From Cyclaneusma minus (lineage: Eukaryota > Ascomycota > Leotiomycetes > Marthamycetales > Marthamycetaceae), in assembly GCA_037179335.1 (NCBI GenBank), contig JAKZHN010000055.1:62001-126000 (forward strand): 64,000 bases of DNA. The letters are read 5' to 3'. The position numbers and the translations under genes were made by a program. This document shows positions 48,635-58,967 of this stretch, piece by piece. Positions within the stretch are counted from its first letter, which is position 1; each line of letters starts with the position of its first letter. A model generated the notes under the pieces. That model was not told where the DNA came from and did no database searches. It saw only the letters and a program-made list of their open reading frames with translations.

Positions 48635-50220
48635 GGCGAATCGAGTGAATTGAAGAATCAAGATCCGGTTCGGGGGACCTTGATAAGTCCTCGGTCTCCT
48701 AAGCTTCCTCCTTCTCGAATAAGTTCAGCACTAGTAGGCGCCTTCCGGGGCCAGGGTGGGCGGGGCTTGGCAGGATAATAAGGGACCCCCAGAGTCGGCG
48801 CACACCACGTCAGCGTGGCCGTAAAGAGGTTCTCACGGTTCTGGCAGCTTGCGCGGCAGAAGAGGCCCACAGTCTTGGCACTTTGGATGGGGCAGGTTGA
48901 GTCGCAGGGCTGAGACGATAGGCGATTGATATGCGTTCGCTTGGAAGCGAGCAAGTTAGCACAGGCACGTGTTGCACGATAAGATGGAGGGCTCAGGGCG
49001 GCAGCGGCAGGAAGCTTAAATAACGGGTGTTTCAATGGCGCGGCTAGACTTGCAGCGGATGGAGAGTGCGGGTGTGCAGGGGAGGGGTGAGGATGGGGAA
49101 GGGTGAGGATGCGGGAGGGCGTGAAACGATGAACTCTCGACGCCGGGCTTTCTTTTTGCGGAGGAAGAAGAGGAACTTTGAAGAAAGCAGGACAGCGGCT
49201 GAGCCTCGCGACAGGCAATTTGAGCTGGCGCGGTTGGTCTGCACTGGCAGCACCATCGTCATCTGCAATTTCACCGCGAGCCAACAGCCATGACGCAGGG
49301 CGCAGTTCAGCAATGGCCCGAGTTGCCGAGTTGCTGCACCACCGACACACGATCTGCAGTTGCGAGAGGAATGGAGCATCAGCCAAGACGTACCGATCCC
49401 AGAGACACCAGAGAGATGTCAGTGTGTATGCCTGCGAGGCGTTGGAGGTGCTGGTTGGCGGCGGATGCTGTGAGACGGCTGCGGCCGACGCGGTGTCAGA
49501 GCAGCTGGGGCGTGGTGTTGGCAGAGTGAGGCTCGACCTGTTGTGGGCGCGGATTGGTGTTGATTACGAACGGCGGACGCTCTGCAACCCGGCTTGTGCT
49601 TCTTGAGAATGTTGGGGCGTGTCGTGAGTTTATGGCGGAGGAAATGCAGTTCGGCCTTCGTTCGTGGGCAGAAGTTCTTTTTGACTGCAGCGGCGCGTCT
49701 TTAGTCTGCGCGAGAGTCGTAATAAGGTATGGGACGGCGGGGAGGCTGCGTGGAGCTTGGGGCAGGCGAGAAGAGCTAGTCAAGCTGCCAAGCTTTCAAC
49801 ATTTCTCTTGTTTTTTTCGCGCTGATGGGGTCTTCGTTGTTGCCTGCGCCGCCAAGCGCCAACCAGACTAATTGACGAACAACAGCAGCAACAACATACG
49901 CCTCGACACGCTGGTCTTGAGACTGCCCAGCACGAGCCAAGAGATTCAAGATTGCACGTCCGCCATCCCTCGGGATCTGTAGCCACTGAGCGACCCGACT
50001 TCTGGGCCTTTTCCTTGCGTCTGGCTGGCCCGGCGCGCCCTGCCCTGGCGGCGGAAATAACACCATCGCCGCGAAGAGGTTATTAAGCTTTTCCCTCGCC
50101 GTCAACGCCGTTTCTCGAATCTCAGCTCTCACCACCCGGACCCTGAGAATCCCGCCAGGGGCCCCGGCCGCCACAAAATAAAGTAGGGAGCCGTGCCCTC
50201 AGCTGCAACATTCTCCTATT
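48635..50220 (-). promoter_or_regulatory. Probable long 5' leader and promoter of the WOPR gene
   Basis: On the minus strand this is C- and CT-rich, with pyrimidine tracts near 49060-49110 and 49150-49200, as often seen near fungal transcription starts. A 242-codon open frame (49386-48658) ends just above the WOPR start, and a 132-codon frame lies at 50174-49776. Neither has a recognised family, and both look like GC-driven open frames. The transcription start cannot be fixed from sequence. Confidence 0.4.
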
Positions 50221-52560
50221 TCGGACGTTTTGCTTATGAATCAGTTATATCACAATAAAAGGTCCACTTCTTCGGTGACGACTCGTCACTTCAATGTCAT
50301 CCAAAAGAAGCCTGCTAGTGCTAGCGTTGAAGATCACTATTCTATCTCCTCCACAAGTCCACTTCGTTTTGTGCCACCGGAGTGCTGGATCCTAGACTTT
50401 GGATGCAGAGTGGATTTTAAAGCTTAACCAATGACAAGGGTAGGGGGTTCGCGATTACGCTATATATAACCGTGGATCGGCGATATTTGGTATTTCGTTG
50501 CTATGAGAGATCTCAGACACCTCAAACTCCAGGAGTGATTGTGAACCAATCTACTAACGAGGCTATAATAGTTCATTCTTGATCAGACTGTTAGCACTGA
50601 CGGGTGAGGACTACTCGACTTCTGCGGCCTTCCTCGGAACTATCTCAGCCTTTCAACATCAAGCCCTGCACAAGATTACGGTTACATTTGACTCTCGTGC
50701 TTGCATCATGACGTTACATGTGCTAGTACGCTTCCGCTTTACCCGCCAAATATGCTTAAATCATCCTCGCAGCTCCAGCACTGGTAAGGTTAAGCATTAG
50801 CGTTCCGGGCTTGTAGCAACGAACTGCAAGAGCGGCTGTTTTCTGTTTTGTTGGCTCGGTTTCAACAGTTACAACACTCGGTTGTCGAGCATATACACCA
50901 GCAGATGCCACTATCGGAGTGTACCTGATGATATGGATTGGGGATATAGGCAATTGCGGCTGTGGCTGACCCCGATGCCTAGAGGTTGCTCAGCTCGATA
51001 TTTGGTATGGTAATGGGGGGTATATGTGCATAAGCCGGCAGGCATATCCCAACCACCTTCGCAGATGTCCTGGCACCCGAAGAAAGGTTCAAGAAGGCAC
51101 TGTCATCCGCATACGACAAGCGTCGCATGTGCGTACCAACTTAGCCAGCAGCGTTGTGAGGTTTATTTGAAGCTGATTGATTTGATCTCCGCTTCGGCTT
51201 GCAAACTTGGAGCAGAGTTCACTCAAGGCTTTCTTCCTGCAGGCTGCAAACCCTAAAGGAATCGACTCCGGCCTTGATAAGCACCATTCTCTGGTCTTGT
51301 GAGTCATTACATCTTCCATCCAACACATATCCATGATTCCTAAACTCTTGATAGATACTCACAAAATCAACGATGCAGGCCTGATTCTTCCATTCACACC
51401 CCACGCAGCCGTTTAATCCACGTCGCACCACACCCCTCGCGGCTGGGAATCCCGCATGGCATCCGTGCTTTTGGAGTGGCTTGCATCGGCTTCAAATGAC
51501 ATGTCGGTTGTCTCCAAGTGGACGCGAGCTGGGAAGCTCCACATCCATTCAAAATTTAAGCATGATTTTAGAGACGCGCAGATCCTGACTTGGTGGAGTG
51601 GAGAACACCGGGGGCCAGGCTCGGACCATCAGCTCACCCTTGCGGCTTGCGACGCTGCCAAATCCAGCCACCGCGTCCATATAGGGCGGGGCACTTGGGA
51701 AGAAGAAATCCGAGTGTCTTATGTCAAAGCTTCGACTGTCTTCGTATTCTTATTACGAATTCGACGCTTCGCTCACCAGTACGAGGTCATCGTGGGTTTT
51801 TGACATTTGATACTGCCGTGAGTGGGGGCCATAGCTTCTAGAATCAATCCCAGGCGCGGACGGACCGGATGATCCCATTGTGTTCGAAATGTGGGAGGTG
51901 GAGAAGGCCGGGAATAGCAGACGACACGCAAGCTCGCGTCGACTTGCCTGTCCAGCAATTTGGACGGATACCAAAAATACATCAAAGCCATGTTGCAAAT
52001 CAGCGTCAAAGCATTATTTGCCATACCGACTTCAAGAACCGAAATGTCGGATTTGGAAAAGGCGATTTTTGCTGAAGCAGCGAATGTCTGACGCCAAGCT
52101 CAATCGACCCATGGGCCATGCAGTGGCTCCACTGGGGTGTCCACTCAAAGTCCACTTCACTTCAAGCAGTCAATAATTCGAACCCGTGCATGATTTTATG
52201 TGCTGCTTCTGGAACAAGCTCGCCGAACGCCACATGCAGTCAAAACCCCATCAACCTCAAAATCTCGATGCAAAAGCATACGGAGATAAATGCACAAGGG
52301 TTGCCACATTGTTTGTGCAATCAGCCGCCGAGGACAATTTTCAACCGTCTGTCATCTGTTTGCAGCCCTGCTTGATCGGCAGTTGATCATGTCGAGTAAC
52401 GTGTCTCCCAGGGTAACAATCTGCTTCGCCGAACCTGCTTAACAACCGTTTTTGCCCAACTCCTGACTCGTGGGCTACATGTATGGGAGTTAAAAGAACG
52501 TTATATTCCCAAGCATCAATGCTGATATATAACTACAAGTTGAGCTTACCAAAAGACTGG
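50221..52560. other. Right part of the island, no recognised gene
   Basis: Ordinary composition falling to AT-rich at about 52.56 kb. Open frames are short and overlap on both strands. None shows a family motif or plausible splicing into a known protein. It could hold a degraded gene, noncoding RNA or only spacer. Confidence 0.45.
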
Positions 52561-55500
52561 TCGGTTATAATATCATGTTATTTTATTTTGTTTCGATGTC
52601 AGTCGGGGGTTTTATAATGCGAAATTAGCCAAGAAATTAATTTAATTTTTATAATTGCCTAAGGCTAAAATCCATATCCAATTGTAAAAATCCCAGGATT
52701 TGTTAAAAATTTACAATTCGAAATTATTTTAGCCATTAAATTAATTAAACAACGTTTTGCAACACCATTATTAAATTATTTAATTATTTGGTAATTTAAG
52801 CTATGCCATGCATTTTAAAATGCCAGCAAATTTTCCAAATTACAAAAAACTGGTTTATTATTGGCTTTTTACAGCCTATATTAAATTAGCTACCCATTAT
52901 TTTTATTTTTGGCTATTAGCTCAAGCTGCCTATTTTCTATTAAATAATTTAAATAAAATTTAATAATAAAATTATTAGCTAATTATAATATTATATAGCA
53001 AATATTACCCTTTTTTTAATTAACCAAGCCTTTTGCAATAAGCGCTATTTTTTTTAATAGGCTATTTCGAAAGCCATTAAATAGCGCATTCAAATTTTTT
53101 TCTTGCTTTTTAAATCTTGATTTAAACCCTTCGCCAAAATATTTTACAATTTCTATTATTATATATTCAATAAAATAGCAAATTATTTAATTTTTTAAAA
53201 TTGTTTTCCAAATTTATAAGCTTTTATAAATAAGCAGCTATATTATATTTTATATAAGCTAAAATATATAAATATTAAAAGGGGCTTTTTATTAATATTA
53301 GCTTTTTTTGGCATTTTAAAAAATTATTTTTACAATTGTATTTACAGGGTAATAAAAGCCCTATTTTTTAAAAAGAATTAATATATTTAATGGCTTATAA
53401 TTAAAAAAAAGTGGCTAAAAAATAAAAAAACAAAAAACGGGCTGGTTTTGCGGGCTATATTAGCAAAATTAACAATATTTATATTATTTTTAATATATAG
53501 CCTGCAAAAAACCAAAATCAAAAATATTTTTATAATTAAAAATCCAGGCATTTTTTTATTTATACCGCTATTTATAATAGCGCAAAACGCTTTTTGTTTT
53601 TTATAGCAAATAATTTTGGCAATATTTATAATACCAAAATATAAAATAAACCCATTTATATATATATATATATATTGCTTTTGGCAATAAATACGTGCTA
53701 GCTAATTTTGCCTATTTGGCAATTATTTTTTATATATTTGCTTTTAAGCGGCCAGCCAATTTAATTTCCCGCAATAAAGCTTTTAATAAAAAGCTTTTTT
53801 TTATTTAAATCAATATCGAATATGCTTTCGGCATTTTTAAAAGCCGTTAAAAAAGCCTTATTGCCTTGCAATTATAAATTTATAATAATAGCAATTACAA
53901 ATTTGCAATTAAATAAATTATTGCCTGCGTAATTTTATATAATATATTAATAAAAAAATATAAATTAAAAAAATAGCTATAATAATAAAACTATAGCGGA
54001 CGCTTATAATATGCGGGTAAAAAACATGGCTAAATACGGGATAGCCCGGGGCTAATATAATAATTGAAAAAAATTAATAATGGTAAATTATATTATAGGG
54101 CCGCTGTAATAAAAAAGTAAATTATTTTTGCTTTTTCCTTTTTTTTAGCCTAGCCTATAAAGCTATTAATTAAAGCTTAAAATTCTGCTTTTATTAATTA
54201 AACAAAGCCTGCTAAATTTGGCGCTGCATTTTTATTTGCGCTATTTTTTTTTATATTGAATTTTAAGCTGCAATTTTTTTTTAATGGCGACGCCTTTTTT
54301 AATCAATATTGTTTTTTTTACCCATTTGCGCTTAGCCGCCTTTTTTTTTAAAATATGCTTTTGCTTTGCCCGGTTTTTTTGCGCTATTTTAGCCCAAATA
54401 TTTTTCTGCGCTATAAATGCATTTTCAATATTCTCAATTGCCCGTTGTTTTTTTTGGCTTTTTTTTTATTTAATACTAAAATTAAAGCTGCCGCTAACGC
54501 TTTTTTAAATTATTGCGCCGGTATTGCTAATGGCTATAATGGCTGCATTTATGCCCTAGCTTTTTTTTTTGCTAAGCTATTTAAGATTTTACCGTTTAAA
54601 TAATTTAATTATACGCAATTTTTTGCTATAAAATAAAGTATTTCAAAGCCTGGATATTAATTTATTAAATTATTAACATGGCGGCTGTAAAAAATATTGG
54701 CTAAAATTAAGCATTAAAAAGCATTTTATTTTTGGTTAATATATTGTTTTTGGCTAATGCATTTTTTTTGGCTGGCGCATTTTTTTTTAATTGGGATTTT
54801 GGCTGGGGTTTTAAATAAGGTTTTAAATAGGGTTTTGGATTTTTTTTATTTTTTTTTACCGTTTGCCAAAGTATGCTTAATGGTCGATAAAGCGCTGGGC
54901 TGGTTTGGCGCTAATATTTGGTAATAAGCTAGCGGATTTATAATAGCTTAATTAATTAAATAAATTTAAATAAAAATAAATAAATAAATTTATCTTTTAA
55001 ATTAATGCCTTTTTTTTATAAAAATATTTGCCTGCTTTTTACGCTATATTTCCCAATTAATAATGGCTTTTAGCTTATTGCGCTATTAAATAAAGACCCT
55101 ATATAGGATTTTAAGCTTAATTTTTATTTATTTAGCAAAATATTTATTTTTTAAATAGCAATTAATGCGTATTTTTTTAGCAATTTAAAAGCGGGTGCTA
55201 ATTATAAAAATATTTCTATTAAAAAGAATGCCGTATTTATTTATTAAACTCAATTAAGCCGTAATTTTAGCCATTATTTTGGATAGTTTTTGGCGTTTAA
55301 AAATTATTTTAAATAGCAGCTGGCGGCGTTTGGAATATAATATAAAGCAATTAAAATTAAAATTATAAAAATAGCTTTATTTACAAAAAAAATTATAAAG
55401 CAAATGCATTTCAAATATTCCAAATGCATATTTATTTATTAAATTTGGCCAAAATTATTTCGAAAATAAATATAAAATTATCCAAATAGCCGGTTTTACA

Positions 55501-55615
55501 TTTTTTTTTAAAAATCGGAAATTATTTTATTTCTGCAAAATAAAAATCATTTTTATAGATTTAAAAATAGGTCGGAAATAATTTAAAATTCCAAATCCGC
55601 TGGCTAATTTTTTAC
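52561..55615. other. AT-rich RIP-mutated block with transposase trace
   Basis: The change from island to AT-rich DNA at about 52560 is abrupt. Apart from the transposase relic annotated separately, I recognise nothing. Poly-T/A runs and a short (TA)n run at about 53660-53676 are present. Confidence 0.6.
54240..54850 (-). pseudogene. Tc1/mariner (pogo/Fot1-like) transposase C-terminal relic
   Basis: On the minus strand, about 54840-54740 reads a TPxKTPxKTPxQNP-like segment with stops. About 54510-54255 reads a long basic helix rich in Lys, Ala, Arg and Gln (KKSQKKQRAIENIENAFIAQ, then KKAAKRKWVKKT). Such a Pro/Thr linker followed by a charged coiled tail is common at the C-terminus of fungal pogo/Fot1-type transposases. 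The DDE core could not be read and no inverted repeats were found, so the family call is tentative. Confidence 0.4.
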
Positions 55616-55990
55616 CGTGAAACCCCCTAATGACAACATGTTTATCAGCCACGATTTATCACTCGGATGTCCGGCAACCGAAGTTTCGGGACCAAGGTTT
55701 GAAGACCAGCTATAGTAAAATCTTGGGATATAGAAAGATCATACCTAGCGATGGGAAAAGGGGTCCGTCGGGATTCCAAGGGCTTTTTTTTCTGTTTCTC
55801 TCCATCAATTAGTCTCGATTTATATATTCCATTGTAGTCATTCACACATGTCTCTATACTTTTGGTATCGTTTTCTCCTCCGTTCATTTCACTTTCAATT
55901 AACTCCTCCAAAATACCAAGAACTATTCCCTAATATACAGAATATGGCCATGCTAAGGCTGCCCCCCGGTCGGTGGGCTCGTATAGCTCG
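55616..55990. repeat. Unmutated 370-bp patch, possible solo LTR
   Basis: A sharply bounded stretch of ordinary GC content inside AT-rich DNA. On the minus strand it has a TATA-like ATATATAAATCG (near 55815-55826) and an 88-codon open frame (55911-55645) without a recognised family. The size and a promoter-like element would suit a solo LTR, but no partner copy exists in the window and the ends are not clear. Confidence 0.3.
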
Positions 55991-57839
55991 TAAATGTAAA
56001 TTTTTATAAATTTTAATAATAAATACCGATATAATAATTTTCTTTTAAATTAGGAATAATGGCGGTATAGCTTACCGCTCAATTGCCCGTTATAAATTAA
56101 AATAGCGCCAAATTGGGCTCGGCGGCGGATTTGGGCTGGTTTGCAATTAAATTTAATTGGCTAAAGCCATTTTTTAAATAAAAATTAAAAGCGGTATAAC
56201 GCAATAATAAAAAAATATTTTTAAATTATTAAAAATGGGCCAAAAAAAATTAAAATAAATAAATATTAAAAAATATATTATTATTACTTTTAAAATATAA
56301 ACACCGTTTTTAAATTTTTTTATTATTTCCAGCATTCAAAATGCCTTTAATTTTATTATATTTTATTATATATTCGCTTTCGCAGCGCTTTTGGCACTAT
56401 ATTGGATTTTGCTCTAATTTACCAATTTTTATTCCCTTTTTTTCTTAATTTTTTCTAGTATAATTTGCGGTTTTAATTTATATAATTTGATATTTTTCAA
56501 TATAATTAAAAACTTTATAGCTTTTAAGTGCAATTCTGCAATTTACTTTTTTCCAATACCAATTTTTCGATTATATAATAATTTGCCCAAAAAGCGCTAA
56601 TTGCAGCCGCTGCCCTATATTATAAATTTAATTTAAATTTAAAGCAATTTAAATAATTGGCTTGCCTATAATATATTTATTAATTTTGATTTTAATTGTT
56701 TAATTAAAATTATCGATTTTTTTTAAATTTTCGTAAAAACCTTTTTTTATTATAATAAATTCAATTTTAATTAGTTAAATTTTTTATTAAAAGCTTTTAA
56801 AATTGCGCTATTTTTACCCATATTTATAAATCGCTATATCTTTTAATAAAATTAAATTGCTGCATTAAATCCGAATTTCTTTTTATTTGCTAATATATAC
56901 CCAATTATTGCTATTGCTAAAGCCGATAATTTAAATTTATTAATTAATTATATTATTAGCCTTACTAAATCCCGCTTTTTTTTACGCCTAATATTTTTAT
57001 AAAATTATTTTTAAATTTTTGCATTTTAAAAAAAATTATTAATAATGCTAATTTTGCACGCATTATTAAAATCTTTTGTAAAATATATATTAATATTTAT
57101 TTTTATAGTTTTTAATTGCATTAATTGCTTAAATGCATTGCTTATTAATTTAGCAAATTAAAATTAATAATTTGCTATATTTTTAATTCGCTAATTATTT
57201 TGCGCTAATTTTATAAATTAGGCAAGGATTTTAAACCAAATTTAATTAAAATAGCATTAATTAAATTTATATGCATTAGCGATTTATTGGCTTATTAAAT
57301 ACTATATAATTAAATTTCAATTTATTTAAATTTGGCTATTAAAGGCTATTATATATATTGTTTTTTGCATTAAAATAGCTATTAGCGCTATAAAGCCCGT
57401 ATAAAGCTTTTTATAATAGCATTATATTACAAATTTTGCAAAAAGCTATATTTTAAATAAATTTTTAAAATTTTTAATTTTTTTTTAAAAATTAATTCTT
57501 TTTATTAATAAAATTAATATGCAATATAGTAATAATCAAATTTATATTATTTAGCTTTTTAGCAAAAAGTTTAAAAATAATTGCTTGCGCGCCAAATATT
57601 TAAAATTTAAAAAAATTCCGATTTTTGCTATAATAGCGCTTAAATAAAGATTTGCTTTGCAATTTTTAATTAATCAAAAAATTGGCAATAAAGGCTATTT
57701 AAATTTTATTTTATTTATTAAATATTATTTGCTATATATAATTTAAATATATAATAAAATGCTAAAAAATGTCCGCAATTATTTAAAGCCTGAAAAAGCA
57801 ATATTAAAAATTCTTATTTATATAAATAATAGCTTTATT
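55991..57839. other. AT-rich block, nothing assigned
   Basis: AT-rich RIP-like DNA. A GC-richer stretch at about 56060-56145 (GGGCTCGGCGGCGGATTTGGG) may be an element end, but I could not find its inverted or direct partner. Confidence 0.5.
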
Positions 57840-58039
57840 TGTTGGAGTATCCCCGAGGCGGTCCGAAAGGCCGAATCGGAGTAATTTGGGCCCGGAGCTC
57901 CATAAAGCTTTGGGCACGGGATTTACTCACGCCCTTAGCACGTGCGCTAAGCGAAAAAGCCATTTATATATTATATAATTGTATTTTTTTTTAATTATTT
58001 AATATATTTAAAAAAACCAATTTATATTAGTTTTTAATA
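57840..58039 (+). repeat. 5' LTR of the Copia element
   Basis: About 200 bp. It keeps the GC-rich left and middle part (TTTACTCACGCCCTTAGCAC) but its right part is AT-converted. The right LTR shows the opposite pattern. Confidence 0.88.
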
Positions 58040-58437
58040 AATTATAATTATTAATGCATAATATTATATTAATAATATTGCAAATATTATATTTGCAATT
58101 TTTTTGCAAATATTATATTCGCTATTAAATAAATAAAAATTTTGCAAATATTATATTTATTATTAAATAAATATTTTTACAAATGCTATATTTGCAATTA
58201 ATAGCAAATGCTATATTTGCAAATATTAATTATTATTTTTAATTTATTTTGCTAATATAAAAAAATTAATTAAATTTTACCATTTTTTTTTGCCATTATA
58301 TTATATTATTTTATTTTATTATATTTTAAAATATAAAAAAAATCGTTTTTATTTTTATTTATAATTAATATAATTAATTTATTATAATAAAAATATATTT
58401 AAAAAATAAAAATTTATAATATATAATAAATATTATA

Positions 58438-58967
58438 GGGAATATCTAACGCCCGAACCTATTTGTCTTAAAACCCGAACTTCTAACCGGATTAGGCAAA
58501 TACGGGCGCACGGGCCACCGCTTAACTTTTTACCCGAACGCGTTCCCGCACCGAGGTATAAAATTATTTTCTACCACCATTAAGCTTAAAGGCCGTAAAA
58601 TATAAAGATATAATATAGTATAGACAATTTCAAGGTATTTAATAAACTTGGTTTTAAAGACATAGGCTTATTATAGCCTTTACAATAAATTGTGGAAATA
58701 AATTTCCAATAAAATGCCATTTATTTTATTTCTAAATGGATTTTTAATTTTTTATTATAATTTTTATATTATTATATTTGAAAAATTCCGAAAAACCTAT
58801 AAATTTAAAGTGCACGATTTCAAATGCTATTAAAATAGCCTTATTTATTTAATTTCTTTATTTTACGGCGAAATCGCATTTAAGCGTTGGCCCGTGCGCC
58901 CGCACTTGCCTAATCCGGTTAAAAGTTCGGGTTTTAAAACAGGTGGGTTCGGGCGTTAGACAATCCC
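58438..58967. mobile_element. MITE copy 3 with perfect 8-bp target duplication
   Basis: The left end (GGGAATATCTAACGCCC, continuing through CTAACCGGATTAGGCAA) recurs as its reverse complement at about 58880-58967, giving inverted repeats of about 80 bp. ATATTATA precedes the left GGG (58430-58437) and follows the right CCC (58968-58975), a perfect 8-bp duplication, though in AT-rich context. It is 530 bp long, noncoding, and nested in the 5' part of the Copia element. The ends resemble copy 1, and the subterminal GCGCACGGGCCACCGCTT (58506-58523) matches copy 2. Confidence 0.88.

Larger units (their letters stand above)
34250..52560. other. GC-equilibrated gene island between RIP-mutated blocks
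   Basis: Codon-like composition returns at about 34.25 kb and stops abruptly at about 52.56 kb. All intact genes in the window lie here. Within it I see no C-to-T/G-to-A saturation like that of the flanks. The arrangement is the isochore-like pattern of RIP-active Pezizomycotina genomes, where single-copy genes survive between degraded repeats. Confidence 0.85.

Noticed and set aside
49776..50174. 132-codon minus-strand frame as a gene
   Set aside because: High GC content makes long frames likely here. It has no domain and lies in the probable leader or promoter of the WOPR gene.
52170..52270. tRNA-like B-box (GGTTCGAAT on the minus strand)
   Set aside because: No acceptor stem, D-arm or anticodon arm can be folded around it.
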